A stretch of 64,000 nucleotides of DNA from Burkholderia sp. SRS-W-2-2016 (GTDB taxonomy: Bacteria > Pseudomonadota > Gammaproteobacteria > Burkholderiales > Burkholderiaceae): the NCBI RefSeq assembly GCF_001931485.1, contig NZ_MSDV01000019.1, positions 186,001 through 250,000 of the forward strand, written 5' to 3'. Shown here piece after piece: positions 34,983-45,172 of this stretch (within the stretch, counting starts at the first letter, position 1; every line of letters starts with the position of its first letter). The notes beneath the pieces were generated by a model. It worked only from the letters and a program-made list of their open reading frames with translations. It did not search any database and was not told the DNA's origin. Both the position numbers and the translations under genes were made by a program.

Positions 34983-35645
34983 TCATCCCGGCAGTTCGAT
35001 CACCTTCTCCTGTACCACCAGAAAAACGCGCTCACCGGCAACCCGTCCGGTTTCCCGCGCGCCTCCGGTAAAACTCCCGAACGCGGGCAGCACCCCGCAA
35101 CCACTGCCGAAACGGAAGCACGGCACTCGTACCGAATCGGTCCGCGTCGCGATCCGATAAACCGGATGCACATGCCCGGCGAGCACATACGCGTGATCGA
35201 CCGCGCGCGGGTGATGACACAACGCCCACGGCCCGATAAGCCACGGCTCGCGCACATGCTCGACGTCCAGCGTGAACGGTAAGCGACCCGCATGCCGGTC
35301 GTGATTGCCCTCGACCAGTACCACCCGCAATAACGGATGCCGCGCGCGCCATGCGTGCAATGCATCGAGCGTGAGCGTCGACAACGATTCGCGCGCGTGC
35401 AGCAGATCGCCGAGAAACACCAGCAGCGCCGGTTCGAACTCGGCAATCAGTCGATCGATTCGCAGCAGGTTCTCCGCGGTCGAACCCGTCGGCACCGGAA
35501 TGCCGCGGGCGCGAAATACCGCGTCCTTGCCGAAATGCGCATCGGCGATAAAGAGCGCGCGCAGCCGCGGATCGAAACTCGCGCGCAAGCTCGACAGCAC
35601 GAGCGGATGCGAGGCGATTTCAATTGCGAGCGACCCCGGCGTCAT
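34983..35645 (-). CDS. pdeM: Ligase-associated DNA-damage-response phosphoesterase PdeM
   Basis: A 220-residue calcineurin-like metallophosphoesterase. Metal-site motifs are complete: [32 protein letters not shown] and LAGHVHP. Length and order match PdeM-type proteins encoded with a Lhr-like helicase, an ATP-dependent DNA ligase and an exonuclease in many proteobacteria. Its ATG overlaps the helicase stop (ATGA), so the two are co-translated. Ligase and exonuclease genes are not adjacent here. Expected role: nuclease or phosphodiesterase in DNA repair. Confidence 0.9.
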   Translation of the reverse strand: MTPGSLAIEIASHPLVLSSLRASFDPRLRALFIADAHFGKDAVFRARGIPVPTGSTAENLLRIDRLIAEFEPALLVFLGDLLHARESLSTLTLDALHAWRARHPLLRVVLVEGNHDRHAGRLPFTLDVEHVREPWLIGPWALCHHPRAVDHAYVLAGHVHPVYRIATRTDSVRVPCFRFGSGCGVLPAFGSFTGGARETGRVAGERVFLVVQEKVIELPG

Positions 35646-38296
35646 CGCTGCGCCGCCTTTTCGAGTTCGGCGAGCATTCGTTCGACCCGGTCCGCGAGCT
35701 TCTCGGTACTCACTTTTTCCCGCAGGCGTCCAACGATCAACGGAAACGCAAACGGCGTCGGTTTCTTCGGCCGGGTCAGCACGACGCGACTCGCATTCAT
35801 CCGTTCGAGTGCAATCCGGATGCGCCGCACGTCGAGTTCCTGTAGAAGTACTTCGGTATCGGCCTGGCCGAGCAGCAGATTGCCGCGATCGTGTTGCCGG
35901 AAGATCTCATAGAAAAGTCCGCTCGACGCCTGCAATTGCCGCGCGCTTTTCTGCTGTCCCGGGTGTGCCTGAAACACGAGTCCGGAGACCCGCGCTATTT
36001 CCCGAAAGCGCCGCAATGAAAGCTCGGAGGAATTCAGGCTCGCGAGAATGTCATGTTCGAGTCCCTCTGGAGAAAGCAGACCGCTCTGCAATTGCGCTTC
36101 CCAATCGAATGCCTGCGAGCACAGCAATTCGAAACCGTAGTCGTTCATCGAAATAGAAAACGTGCCCGGACTATCGCGCGCGACCCGCCACGCGAGCAGC
36201 GCGCCGAGACCGATATGCGCGGTCCGTCCCGCGAACGGATAACAGAAGAAATGGTGCCCCTCGCGCGACTTCAGCAATTCGATCACGAGCAGGCCCGGTT
36301 CGGGCAATGCCGACCATTTCCGCTGCAATTCGAGCAGCGGTTGAACCGCGCGCATTTCAGGTTCGTCGTAAATGCCGTGCGCGGCGCGCGCGAGCATCGT
36401 CAGCGTCGCATCCGCGAGCTCCGACGACAGCGGCATCCGGCTGCCCGCCCACTGCGGCATCGCTCCGCGCGCCGAACTCGCGCGACGCACCCATGCGGTC
36501 ATGTCCTGTACGCGGATCAGTTCGAGCGCGCGGCCGCCGAACGTGAACACGTCGCCGGGTTTGAGCCGCGCGATGAACGACTCTTCGATCGCGCCGATCC
36601 GGCCGCCCGACAGATACGCGACATTCAGCGTGCCGTTCGCGACGATCGTGCCGATATTGTTGCGATGCCGCCGCGCGAGATCGTTGCGCGGCACCCGATA
36701 AAGGCCGTCCTGGTCGCGCGCGACGCGATGATAGTCGGGATACGCGCGCAACGTCGCGCCGCCACCCTCGACAAAGCCGAGCGCCCAATCGAACTCCGCC
36801 TGCGTCAGATGCCGATACGCATAGGTATGCAGAATTTCGTCGAATAGCTCGCGCGCATCGAAGCCGCCGCCGATCGCTACCGTCACCAGATGCTGGACCA
36901 GTACGTCGAACGGTTTCTCCGGCGTATCGCGGCTTTCGATCTGCCGCTGTTCGACCGCCTCGCGCGCGGCGGCCGCCTCGACCAGTTCGAGCGCATGCGT
37001 CGGCACGATCGTCACGCGCGACGGCAAGCCGGGCGCATGGCCGGAGCGGCCCGCGCGCTGCATCAAACGCGCGACGCCTTTCGGCGAACCGATCTGGAAG
37101 ATCCGCTCGACCGGCAAAAAATCGACGCCGAGATCGAGACTCGAAGTACACACAACGACTTTCAAAGAACCGCTTTTCAGGCCGAGTTCGACCCATTCGC
37201 GCACCGCCTGATCGAGCGAGCCGTGATGCAGCGCGATCAGTCCGGCCCATTCGGGACGCGCGTCGAGCAGCGCCTGATACCACAGCTCGCATTGCGAGCG
37301 CGTATTAGTGAAGACGAGCGAGGTCCGCGCGTCGTCGAGCGCGCGCGCAACCGCATCGACCTGGCGCGTTCCCAGATGACCGCCCCACGGAAAGCGCTCG
37401 ATCGTGTCCGGAATGATCGTGTCGATGATCAAAGTTTTCGGCAGCGCGCCGTGCACGCTGACGCGCGGCGTCGTCACCGGCGCGAGCAGAACCTCAGCCG
37501 CGAACGCCAGATTGCCGAGCGTCGCCGACAGCCCCCACACCTGCAAAGCGGGCCGCCAGTGCGTGAGCCGCGCGAGTGCGAGCTGGGTTTGCGTGCCGCG
37601 CTTGTTGCCGAGCAGTTCGTGCCATTCGTCGACGATCACGAGCCGCACATGCGCAAGCACGTCGCGCGCGTCGGCTCGCGTGAGGATCAACGTGAGGCTC
37701 TCGGGTGTCGTGACGAGCGCAGACGGCATGCGCCGGTTCTGTCGTTCGCGTTCGGACGACGAAGTATCGCCGGTGCGCAGCCCGACGCTCCACGGCACCG
37801 CGAGTTCGGCGGCCGAGCTTTGCAGGGCGCGCGCGGTGTCGGCGGCGAGCGCGCGCATCGGCGTGATCCATAGCACGGTCAGCGGCTCCGGATGCTTGCG
37901 CGCGGCCGGCACGTCGCGCGCGAACGCGGCGAGCGCGCCGAACCAGACCGCCCAGGTTTTGCCGGCGCCGGTGCTTGCATGCAGCAGGCCGCTCGCGCCG
38001 TCGCCGAGCGCGCGCCAGACTTCGCGTTGAAACGCGAACGGCTGCCAGCCGCGCGCGGCGAACCATGCGTCGAGTTTGTCCGCGAATGGACGCTGCGCGG
38101 CGGCGTCGTCAGGTCGATAAGCCGGAAACGGCAGCGGCTCGAAAGCGGCTTTGCGTGCATCGAGCCGCGCCTGTTGCGCGCGGCTGCGCGGAATTCGCCG
38201 GGGACGCGGCGCGCGGCGCGGTGCTTCGGCGTCGGCACCGGAACTCGCATTCTCGATGGGCGAAAGAGGGGCGTCGGGATCGGCCGGCTCGGTCAT
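35642..38296 (-). CDS. Ligase-associated DEXH-box helicase (Lhr family)
   Basis: An 884-residue superfamily-2 helicase. The first ~50 residues are Pro/Arg-rich. Walker A is STGAGKT (108-114), the DEXH box is DEWH (~215), motif III is SATLGN, and motif VI-like [11 protein letters not shown] follows. The C-terminal ~350 residues match the Lhr-type extension ([42 protein letters not shown]). It is much shorter than full-length Lhr (~1,500), as expected for the ligase-associated form. It forms a two-gene operon with pdeM, and the frame ends in the overlapping ATGA. Confidence 0.92.
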   Translation of the reverse strand: MTEPADPDAPLSPIENASSGADAEAPRRAPRPRRIPRSRAQQARLDARKAAFEPLPFPAYRPDDAAAQRPFADKLDAWFAARGWQPFAFQREVWRALGDGASGLLHASTGAGKTWAVWFGALAAFARDVPAARKHPEPLTVLWITPMRALAADTARALQSSAAELAVPWSVGLRTGDTSSSERERQNRRMPSALVTTPESLTLILTRADARDVLAHVRLVIVDEWHELLGNKRGTQTQLALARLTHWRPALQVWGLSATLGNLAFAAEVLLAPVTTPRVSVHGALPKTLIIDTIIPDTIERFPWGGHLGTRQVDAVARALDDARTSLVFTNTRSQCELWYQALLDARPEWAGLIALHHGSLDQAVREWVELGLKSGSLKVVVCTSSLDLGVDFLPVERIFQIGSPKGVARLMQRAGRSGHAPGLPSRVTIVPTHALELVEAAAAREAVEQRQIESRDTPEKPFDVLVQHLVTVAIGGGFDARELFDEILHTYAYRHLTQAEFDWALGFVEGGGATLRAYPDYHRVARDQDGLYRVPRNDLARRHRNNIGTIVANGTLNVAYLSGGRIGAIEESFIARLKPGDVFTFGGRALELIRVQDMTAWVRRASSARGAMPQWAGSRMPLSSELADATLTMLARAAHGIYDEPEMRAVQPLLELQRKWSALPEPGLLVIELLKSREGHHFFCYPFAGRTAHIGLGALLAWRVARDSPGTFSISMNDYGFELLCSQAFDWEAQLQSGLLSPEGLEHDILASLNSSELSLRRFREIARVSGLVFQAHPGQQKSARQLQASSGLFYEIFRQHDRGNLLLGQADTEVLLQELDVRRIRIALERMNASRVVLTRPKKPTPFAFPLIVGRLREKVSTEKLADRVERMLAELEKAAQR

Positions 38297-38397
38297 CGAA
38301 AGCGCTCCTGATTACGGATGCATTGCATTAATAGGCCGGCGAATCGCCCGCGGCCAATCCGCTACAATGGCCCGACTCACCCCACTGGAGACTTGCT

Positions 38398-38799
38398 TTG
38401 AAATCACTCGTTGCTTTGCTGGCCGCAACCGTTCTCTCCTCGACCGCGATGGCCGCTGCGCCGACCACGGAAAAGCTGCCGTCCGGCGTCGTCGTCGAAC
38501 ACCTGACGCAAGGCACGGGCCCGCAACCGGCCGCAACCGACGTCGTCAAGGTCAATTATCGCGGCACGCTGCCGAACGGCACCGAATTCGACAGCTCCGC
38601 GAAGCACGGCGGCCCGGCAACGTTTCCGCTCAATCGTGTGATTCCGTGCTGGACGCAAGGCGTACAGAAGATGAAAGTCGGCGGCAAGGCGCGTCTGACC
38701 TGCCCGGCGGCAACCGCTTACGGTGAGCGCGGCGTCGGCCCGATTCCGCCGAATACCGATCTGACTTTCGAAGTCGAACTGGTCGACATCGTCAAGTAA
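38398..38799 (+). CDS. Exported FKBP-type peptidyl-prolyl isomerase
   Basis: A 133-residue protein with a signal peptide (MKSLVALLAATVLSSTAMAA) and one FKBP domain (VNYRGTLPNGTEFDSS; CWTQGVQKMKVGGKARLTCPAATAYG; IPPNTDLTFEVELVDI). It should catalyse proline cis-trans isomerisation in the periplasm. The start is a TTG at 38398 with GGAG seven bases upstream; no ATG gives the signal peptide. It is divergent from the helicase gene across about 100 bp and ends in a strong terminator. Confidence 0.92.
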   Translation: MKSLVALLAATVLSSTAMAAAPTTEKLPSGVVVEHLTQGTGPQPAATDVVKVNYRGTLPNGTEFDSSAKHGGPATFPLNRVIPCWTQGVQKMKVGGKARLTCPAATAYGERGVGPIPPNTDLTFEVELVDIVK

Positions 38800-38822
38800 G
38801 CGCATACCAATGCATTGAAATA

Positions 38823-38864
38823 CAGGCCTCGCTCCGGCAATCGTAGCGAGGCCTGCTGTTTTTT
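38823..38864 (+). terminator. Intrinsic terminator after FKBP gene
   Basis: An 11-bp stem, CAGGCCTCGCT/AGCGAGGCCTG, with an 11-nt loop, followed after three bases by six T residues. Confidence 0.9.
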
Positions 38865-38903
38865 GGGCGCGGCTCGGCCCAATTGCCGGTCAGGGGACAC
38901 ACG

Positions 38904-39365
38904 ATGAAACACGACAAAAAAACCGTGCCGGTGGCGAGTATCGGCTTCACCGGCAAGACCGCGCACAAGTTCTTCGACCTGTTAAAAGAGGCGCGCGTAA
39001 GCACGGTGCTCGACATTCGCCTCAATAACACGTCGCAACTCGCGGGCTTCGCGAAGAAACAGGATCTGCCGTACTTTCTCGAACACCTGTGCAATGCGAA
39101 GTATGTGGAAGTGCCGGAACTGGCTCCCGAGCCGGACATGCTGAAACGCTACCAGCGCAAGGAAATGAGCTGGGAGAACCTGCGCGACGCGTATTTCGAC
39201 CTGATCGCGAAACGCCGGGTGGAAAGCAATCTGGATATAGCGCTATTCGAATCCGGCTGTCTGCTTTGCAGTGAACATTTACCGCATCATTGTCACCGGT
39301 CGCTCGCGCTCGAGTATCTGAACCAGCACTGGAATAACCGTCTTTCCATCACGCATCTGACCTGA
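38904..39365 (+). CDS. DUF488 family protein
   Basis: A 153-residue DUF488 protein. Visible family features are SIGFTGKTAHKFFDLL near the start, VLDIRLNNTSQLAGFAK, and CLLCSEHLPHHCHRSLALEYL near the end, whose Cys/His residues could bind metal. AGGGGA precedes the ATG. The function of DUF488 is not established; it is common in bacteria and sometimes linked to stress or genome islands. Nothing in the neighbours defines its role. Confidence 0.88.
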   Translation: MKHDKKTVPVASIGFTGKTAHKFFDLLKEARVSTVLDIRLNNTSQLAGFAKKQDLPYFLEHLCNAKYVEVPELAPEPDMLKRYQRKEMSWENLRDAYFDLIAKRRVESNLDIALFESGCLLCSEHLPHHCHRSLALEYLNQHWNNRLSITHLT

Positions 39366-39404
39366 ATCCGGTCTGAGCTGAATCGCGCCCCCCGGTTTGC
39401 GGCG

Positions 39405-39432
39405 ACCCGCCGCGCCGGCCGGCGGGTGCTTT
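39405..39432 (+). terminator. Hairpin after DUF488 gene
   Basis: ACCCGCCG/CGGCGGGT, an 8-bp stem with a 7-nt GC loop, followed by GCTTTATC. The T-run is short, so termination is moderate at best. The rest of the gap 39366-39718 (353 bp) holds no gene I can support. Confidence 0.5.
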
Positions 39433-39718
39433 ATCGGTATTTCCCCGTAGTACTGCCGGTCGCCGGCCGTGTGGGTCCAGACGATGATTTTCGGCTGCAC
39501 TTCTCGGCTTTCCTTCTCGCCTTCGCTTCTCCTTCCCTCAATAGCCCGAAAGTTTGCATCGCGTGAAACGTTGGAAAACCCGCGGCGCGCTTCGATGCTT
39601 TCAAAATACGGCCGGCTCGCTCGTTTAATGTCTATTCGCGCGTGGGCCCCAGAAATACCTCGTCTTTGCGCCGGCGACCGGTCCGGCTATCTTCCCGCGC
39701 GAGCGAGGAGCGGCTGCC

Positions 39719-40792
39719 ATGAATATCGACTTTCACTACGGGGTGATCTACATCGCCGCGCGCATCGGCGGAATGACCGCCGCCGATGCGCGGATCGTCG
39801 CGCACGCGTGCCAGTATGTGGACGACGCGACGACGAGCGGAATACTGCGTTTCAAAGGCGGCGAGACCTTCGAGCGCTTCGCCAGCGCGCACAAGTTATT
39901 CGATTACGCGAATACCGAGAACGACCAGAACCGGCTGGTCTGGACGCCGTTTCATTTCCTGCCGGCCGGAGAAGGGATAACCCTCGAAGAAAAGGCGATT
40001 TGCCGGCCGGATAGCGAAGTTGCGCGCGAAGTGGTGCGCCGCGCGATCCGCCAGCGCGATTCGGAGACCGGTTTGCACCGGCTCGGCGTGACGCTGCATA
40101 CCTATGTCGATACGTGGGCGCATCAGGGCTTCTCGGGGATCGAAAGTCCGTGGAATCGCGTGCATTTCCTGGAAGCCCAGGATTGCACGCACAGAAGCTG
40201 GCTTGCCCGCCTCGAGAGCGCGGCCGGCCATCTGCTCGAACATATCGAAGCGGACATTCTGACGATCGCGCTACCGGTCGGCCACGGCGCCGCATTGCAT
40301 TATCCCGACCAGCCGTGGGCGCGCTGGCATTACATCGACGGTCGCAATAACCTCATTTCGCGACACAATTTGCCGGATTTCGTTCAGGCGGCCGAAATGG
40401 CGTGTCGCGCGGTGCGCGGCTTTCTGGCGGGGCGGGAAGATTTCGAAACTCAGCCCGGTCTGCCGGACGACGTCAGAAACGCGGTGTCCCGTCTGCTCGA
40501 TACGAGCCGCAATCCGGACGATAACCAGCGTTTGCGAACGGTACGCGAATGGGTAAAGGCCGGCCGTATTCCCGGTTTGAAAGAAGCGGTGCCCGGCTAT
40601 ATCGGCAAAGGACGGGATTCGTGGAAATACCAGGCAACCGGTCTGCTGTGCGATGACGACACCGGGGACAGACCGGAGTGGAGCCACGCATTCGAAAAGA
40701 GCGATTACCGTCTTTTTCATGACGCGGTCAAACAGCACCGCTTCGTCACGACTCAGGAAATTCTGCCCGCTCGCGGATTACGGATCGCGTAA
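39719..40792 (+). CDS. DUF6765-like protein, possible metal-dependent hydrolase fold
   Basis: A 357-residue soluble protein that I place in the DUF6765 group by its start (MNIDFHYGVIYIAARIGGM) and GLHRLGVTLHTYVDTWAHQGFSG. The early His, the HTYVDTWAH segment and a later ARWHYIDG recall the zinc-binding pattern of phospholipase C/S1-P1 nuclease-like folds. No signal peptide is present. GAGGAG precedes the ATG. No neighbour suggests a pathway, so the activity is unknown. Confidence 0.7.
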   Translation: MNIDFHYGVIYIAARIGGMTAADARIVAHACQYVDDATTSGILRFKGGETFERFASAHKLFDYANTENDQNRLVWTPFHFLPAGEGITLEEKAICRPDSEVAREVVRRAIRQRDSETGLHRLGVTLHTYVDTWAHQGFSGIESPWNRVHFLEAQDCTHRSWLARLESAAGHLLEHIEADILTIALPVGHGAALHYPDQPWARWHYIDGRNNLISRHNLPDFVQAAEMACRAVRGFLAGREDFETQPGLPDDVRNAVSRLLDTSRNPDDNQRLRTVREWVKAGRIPGLKEAVPGYIGKGRDSWKYQATGLLCDDDTGDRPEWSHAFEKSDYRLFHDAVKQHRFVTTQEILPARGLRIA

Positions 40793-41302
40793 ATGAGCGG
40801 GTCGCGGCGCGGGCGTCTGCCCGCGTGACACTCTATTGCATTCTCATCTGCGCACGCCGGGTGGCTGTCCTGTCGAGTGGTCGAAATTGGCGTGCGCCGG
40901 CATTTTTCCCCGAAGCTACTGTCCGCTCGCTTGTCCCAAAAAGGACCGTTTGCGAATAAAAATGAACTACTCTCCTTTGAATATTCGAATGCTTGCCTAT
41001 AGTAGAAGCGGTTATTGCCAGTGACACGGCAGAGACCATCTCGGTGACGGAGAGAGAGTGTCGTCGTCTTTACCCCGATCTGAGAGTGTGGAACCGAAAC
41101 AGAAAAAAACCATCAACAACAACGGAAGGGCAAAAGGACAGAAAGAGTAGGGCGAGTACCTGAAAGTTTTGTATTAACGCGTTGTACCCGCGCATCGGAT
41201 CGTCGCTTTCTCAATTTGTTGATGGTCCGGATAGCTTAATAGACTGCCTTTCTTCCGTTATTCATGGCATAGTTTGACGATTACCACACAAGGAGTAACC
41301 AG
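40793..41302. other. Gene-free interval before the H-NS-like gene
   Basis: A 510-bp AT-richer region with purine tracts (about 41095-41150). A weak promoter, TTGAAT-N15-TATAGT, is possible at 40977-41003. I see no hairpin terminator and no protein-like open frame. Confidence 0.45.
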
Positions 41303-42121
41303 ATGCCTACGTTAGAGCAAATCCAGGCAAAGCTTAAGAAGCTCCAGTCCCAGGCTGACGTTCTCATTGCGAAAAAAGCCCAGGCCGCTGTCGATCAGAT
41401 TCGCGAGTTGATGATCAAACACGGTCTCACTACTGCGGATATCGAAGCACAGGCGAAAGCACGGCGTAACGCTCGCGCGCTCAATGGCGTCGCCAAGCGC
41501 GGCCCGGGCCGCCCCGCCGGCTCGACTAAAGCCGCCAAATCCGCGAGCCCGGTCAAATACCGCGACCCGAAAACCGGCGCGACGTGGACCGGTCACGGCC
41601 GCGCGCCCGGCTGGATCGCCGCTGTTAAGGACCGCACCGCGTACCTGGTCGCAGGCGCGAGCGAAGTGAAAGCGGCGGTGGCGCCGGCCAGGCGCGGCAA
41701 AGGTCAGCCGAAAGGCGCGCAGCCGGCGAAGTATCTGAATCCGAAAACCGGCGCGACCTGGAGCGGCCGCGGTCCGGCGCCCGCATGGCTCGCCACGGTG
41801 AAAGACCGCAGCAAATTCCTGATCGATGGCGCGGCGGCTTCGGCCTCGGCTAAACCGGCGGCTAAAGCCGGCAAAGCGAAAGCAACGGCCGGCGCGGTAG
41901 GCCGCAAGAGCGCGGCGAAAAAAGCCAGCGCGACTCGCAAGACGGCGGCGAAAAAAGCGACGCCGGCTAGCCGCAAAGCCGCGGTGAAGAAGACCGTCGG
42001 CCGCAAGGGCGCGGTGAAGACCGCGCGCAAGACGCCGGGCCGCAAGGCTGCCGCGAAGAGCGTCCCGAGCGCCGCTCCGGCGGCGTCGCAAGCACCGGCG
42101 GCGCAGGGCAGCGCGGCCTAA
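41303..42121 (+). CDS. H-NS-family protein with two DNA-binding modules and H1-like tail
   Basis: A 272-residue nucleoid protein. Residues 1-60 are the coiled-coil oligomerisation region (EQIQAKLKKLQSQADVLIAKK). KRGPGRPAGS (~65-74) is an AT-hook-like motif. Two H-NS DNA-binding modules follow: KYRDPKTGATWTGHGRAPGWI (~84-115) and KYLNPKTGATWSGRGPAPAWL (~143-174). The last ~95 residues are a Lys/Ala tail. Ordinary H-NS has one module and ~135 residues. AAGGAG precedes the ATG at 41303. It probably silences AT-rich DNA and may bridge two strands. Confidence 0.9.
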   Translation: MPTLEQIQAKLKKLQSQADVLIAKKAQAAVDQIRELMIKHGLTTADIEAQAKARRNARALNGVAKRGPGRPAGSTKAAKSASPVKYRDPKTGATWTGHGRAPGWIAAVKDRTAYLVAGASEVKAAVAPARRGKGQPKGAQPAKYLNPKTGATWSGRGPAPAWLATVKDRSKFLIDGAAASASAKPAAKAGKAKATAGAVGRKSAAKKASATRKTAAKKATPASRKAAVKKTVGRKGAVKTARKTPGRKAAAKSVPSAAPAASQAPAAQGSAA

Positions 42122-42143
42122 GGGCGGCGCAGTCGCGAAGTAG

Positions 42144-42650
42144 ATGGTTAGTACTTGCAACGCATCCCAGCAGGAAGACCAGGTCGTCCTGCTGGGCGAT
42201 GCTCCTCATCCGGCAGCCGATGCCGCCGAACCGTTCATCGTCGCCAGCGATCGCCGCGTGATCCTCACGTATCCGATCGCGGAGGCGGACTTCGAACGGT
42301 TCGGACCATTCGATCCCGACGACGATCCCTATTGCGCGGTGCTGTTCGCCGACGCCTCGTTTCATCGGCTCGGCCCACCGGGCGAAGCGGATCTCGCCAT
42401 TCACCCGCTGGCCGAGCAAGGCCTTTGCCGCGATTGCGTACATGAGGTCGTCAATTCGTCGCTGTGCGCGGAGCTTGCCGGCTTGCCCGAAAGCGATGCG
42501 TCGATGACAGAAATGTCATCGTCCCGGCGTCATTTCGTCATTACGTTTCAAGCGTCGACGTTTGAATGCGTGGCCGCGGATTACACGGTCATTGGCGTAT
42601 TCGGCGCCGGCGAAATCGCGAGCCGCGAGGCCTTCGCATTGGTCAGATAA
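42144..42650 (+). CDS. Conserved-looking hypothetical protein
   Basis: A 168-residue acidic protein that I do not recognise. It has no signal or membrane helix. It contains FIVASDRRVILTYPIAEADFERFGPF and a Cys pair (GLCRDCVHEV) that might bind metal, with a C-terminal beta-like stretch (HFVITFQASTFECVAADYTVIGVF). It starts 22 bp after the H-NS-like gene on the same strand, with no clear ribosome site. Coding character is good, but expression is uncertain. Confidence 0.6.
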   Translation: MVSTCNASQQEDQVVLLGDAPHPAADAAEPFIVASDRRVILTYPIAEADFERFGPFDPDDDPYCAVLFADASFHRLGPPGEADLAIHPLAEQGLCRDCVHEVVNSSLCAELAGLPESDASMTEMSSSRRHFVITFQASTFECVAADYTVIGVFGAGEIASREAFALVR

Positions 42651-42866
42651 AGGCGCTGTAATCAAATAGCGGCCATACCGCGTCCGCCCGGGAGCAATCC
42701 CGGGCGGGCCGCGAAGTACTAATAGAACGCTGAGTAGCAAGCCGCGGTCCCCGCAACGGGCACGCGCCGTGCATGGGGTGGCGATAATAGAAGTCAGGCA
42801 GATCACGCACCGTCCATCGAATCCGGACGCCCATGCGGATCCCGCCGCTTCGCATCGAGGCCACGC

Positions 42867-44141
42867 ATGCTGACTATTCCGCTTACCGCGTTCGTCACGC
42901 TCATGATTGTTCTGATCATCGCCAATCTGTCGAGCGGCGAGAAGAAAATCGAGCACAAGATCGAACGGCTCTATCGGAGCGACGATCCGCAATTTCTGCG
43001 TTCAATGGGTTTGCTATTGGGGCCGCCGGTGGTCGCCGGCAATCGCTTCGAGATGCTATTGAATGGCGACCGCATTTTTCCATCGATGCTGGAAGGCATT
43101 CGCGCGGCCCGCAAAACCATCACGTTTGAAACGTTCATTTACTGGTCCGGCGAGATCGGCGAACAGTTTGCGCGGGCGCTCGCCGACAAGGCCCGCGAAG
43201 GCGTCGCCGTGCATGTTCTGCTCGACTGGGTCGGCTCGTCGAAAATGGACAAGCGCTATCTGGATATGCTGCGCGACGGCGGCGCGATGGTCGTCAAATT
43301 TCATAAACCGCATTGGACCGGGCTCGGCCGGATGAATGACCGGACTCACCGCAAACTGCTGGTGATCGACGGGCTGATCGGTTTTACCGGCGGTGTCGGT
43401 ATTGCGCCCGAATGGACCGGCGATGCGCAGGACGACAAGCATTGGCGCGATACCCATTTTCGCGTCACCGGTCCGGTGGTCGGTCATATGCAGGCGGTAT
43501 TCATGGACAACTGGATCAAGGCGACCGGCAACGTGCCGCACGGTCCCGAGTACTTTCCGCAAATCGAGCCGGAAATCAAAGGCGCGGGCGAGGGGTTCGC
43601 GCATATGTTCAGCAGCTCGCCATCGGGCGGCAGCGACGACATGCAATTGATGTATCTGATGGCGATCACCGCCGCGACCCACACGCTCGATCTGGCGAGC
43701 GCGTACTTCGTGCCCGACAAGCTGACCATCAATGCGATCGTCGAAGCCGCGAAACGCGGTGTGAAAGTTCGGATCATCACACCGGGCAAACGGATCGACA
43801 CGCACACGGTGCGCGAAGCATCGCGCGGCTGCTGGGGCGATCTGCTGAAAGCGGGCGTCGAGATCTACGAGTACCAGCCGACGATGTTCCATTGCAAATT
43901 GCTGGTGGTCGACGAATACCTGGTCTCGGTCGGCTCCACGAACTTCGATAGCCGCTCGTTCAAGCTGAACGACGAAGCGAACCTGAACATCTACGACCGC
44001 GACTTTGCCAGCCAGCAGACGGCTGCATTCGACGACGACATCGCCCGCTCGAAGCGCGTGACGCTCGACGCATGGATGCATCGTTCGCTGACGGAGAAGC
44101 TTGTCGAAAAGTTCGTGCGGCTACTGGATACGCAGCTTTGA
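42867..44141 (+). CDS. Phospholipase-D-family cardiolipin synthase-like protein
   Basis: A 424-residue PLD enzyme with one N-terminal membrane helix (IPLTAFVTLMIVLIIANL). Both HKD catalytic motifs are present: HRKLLVIDGLIGFTGGVG and HCKLLVVDEYLVSVGSTNFDSRS. It resembles ClsB/ClsC-type cardiolipin synthases, which join two phosphatidyl groups in the inner membrane. The family also includes other phosphatidyl transferases. The ATG at 42867 directly precedes the membrane helix. Confidence 0.9.
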   Translation: MLTIPLTAFVTLMIVLIIANLSSGEKKIEHKIERLYRSDDPQFLRSMGLLLGPPVVAGNRFEMLLNGDRIFPSMLEGIRAARKTITFETFIYWSGEIGEQFARALADKAREGVAVHVLLDWVGSSKMDKRYLDMLRDGGAMVVKFHKPHWTGLGRMNDRTHRKLLVIDGLIGFTGGVGIAPEWTGDAQDDKHWRDTHFRVTGPVVGHMQAVFMDNWIKATGNVPHGPEYFPQIEPEIKGAGEGFAHMFSSSPSGGSDDMQLMYLMAITAATHTLDLASAYFVPDKLTINAIVEAAKRGVKVRIITPGKRIDTHTVREASRGCWGDLLKAGVEIYEYQPTMFHCKLLVVDEYLVSVGSTNFDSRSFKLNDEANLNIYDRDFASQQTAAFDDDIARSKRVTLDAWMHRSLTEKLVEKFVRLLDTQL

Positions 44142-44206
44142 AACGGGGATGCGTTGATCGACAGGATCGTGAGGAAGAACAGTGAGCGGATGAGTGGTAG
44201 CGCGGA

Positions 44207-45172
44207 TTAATGAGTGGAAGTCGCGCCGCTCAGATACGCGTCGATGCCAGTGTGTGCCGGCATGACATTGCTTCGGACTCCGTCTTCTGAAGAGACCGCC
44301 GCTCGCTCCAGACGCTCTTTCGCATGCCGATAGGCATTCGCAAAGCCGCGCAACTGTTGCGTAACCGGCCGGTCGTCGAGCCGGCGCCGCGTCAACGCCT
44401 GCGCGATGCTGCGCTCGATCAACCGAAGCTGGCTGTCGATATAGTCGATGCACAACTGCCGGCTGCGCTCCGACGCCGCAGCGACCGTCAGCAATGCGGG
44501 CACCAGCGAAATCGTCAGAAAACCGCCTGATGGAATGCGCGCGAGCGCGGCGGGAGAGTCGAACAGGTCGGCGCGCAGCGCGTCGAACACCGCTTGCGTC
44601 CAAACTTCGCGCTCAAGTTCGAGCGCGCGGCGACGACGTGCGAGCGCTTCCCGCGCGTCGCGGTCGGCGACGTGCCCTTGGTCCACCAGCAACGGCGCAT
44701 CGTCACGCTTGCCTTCCTGAATGCACGCGCTGCCGAGATACACCGCGCTTCGCGCGCGCTCGGCCAATACCAGGTATTGGAGGCTATCCGGCACCAGCGG
44801 ATCGAGCGGCACCACTTCGCAGGTCAGCGGCTTGCCGTGCAGATGAATCGCGCAACGGCCATCGTCCGCGAGGGCGGGGCAGCGCGCGAGCGACGGATAG
44901 TCGAAACCTTGCGCGACGATGCTGAACGTGTCGCCGGCACGGTATAGCAACGCTTCACCAAGCGCGTCGAATTCAGCGCAATCGCTGTCGTCGAGCACGG
45001 TTTCATATCCGCCGACACGCAGCCGGTCACCCGGCCGCCGCCGCGCAACCCGCCCAATCGCAATGCAGCCGATAAAACGGTCGGGATGACGAAACAGTTC
45101 CGCGAGCGTCATCGAAGGCGGGCTGTTGCAGCATTGGCCGCACGCGGTGCAAGAAAAAGAAAACGTCTTCAC
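44207..45172 (-). CDS. YkgJ-family Cys-cluster (Fe/Zn-chelating) protein
   Basis: A 321-residue protein beginning MKTFSFSCTACGQCCNSPP. The Cys-X2-Cys-X2-Cys-Cys cluster (Cys8, 11, 14, 15) is the YkgJ signature, thought to bind Zn or an iron-sulfur centre. More Cys residues follow (ARCPALADDGRCAIHLHGKPLTCEV). The C-terminal half is helical. I chose GTG at 45172, which overlaps the upstream stop as GTGA, so it is translationally coupled to the NlpA-like gene. It is the last gene of the sulfatase operon and might help metal supply or maturation; that is inference. Confidence 0.82.
   Translation of the reverse strand: MKTFSFSCTACGQCCNSPPSMTLAELFRHPDRFIGCIAIGRVARRRPGDRLRVGGYETVLDDSDCAEFDALGEALLYRAGDTFSIVAQGFDYPSLARCPALADDGRCAIHLHGKPLTCEVVPLDPLVPDSLQYLVLAERARSAVYLGSACIQEGKRDDAPLLVDQGHVADRDAREALARRRRALELEREVWTQAVFDALRADLFDSPAALARIPSGGFLTISLVPALLTVAAASERSRQLCIDYIDSQLRLIERSIAQALTRRRLDDRPVTQQLRGFANAYRHAKERLERAAVSSEDGVRSNVMPAHTGIDAYLSGATSTH

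Noticed and set aside
32458..35160. Long open frames on both strands across the Gly/His repeats
   Set aside because: Periodic GC-rich repeats keep all frames open. Only the frame from 32394 has a ribosome site and signal peptide.
34695..35282. Possible basic protein with SerThrLysArg repeats
   Set aside because: Overlaps the terminator hairpins and 300 bp of pdeM; start codon lacks a ribosome site. Kept only as a repeat array.
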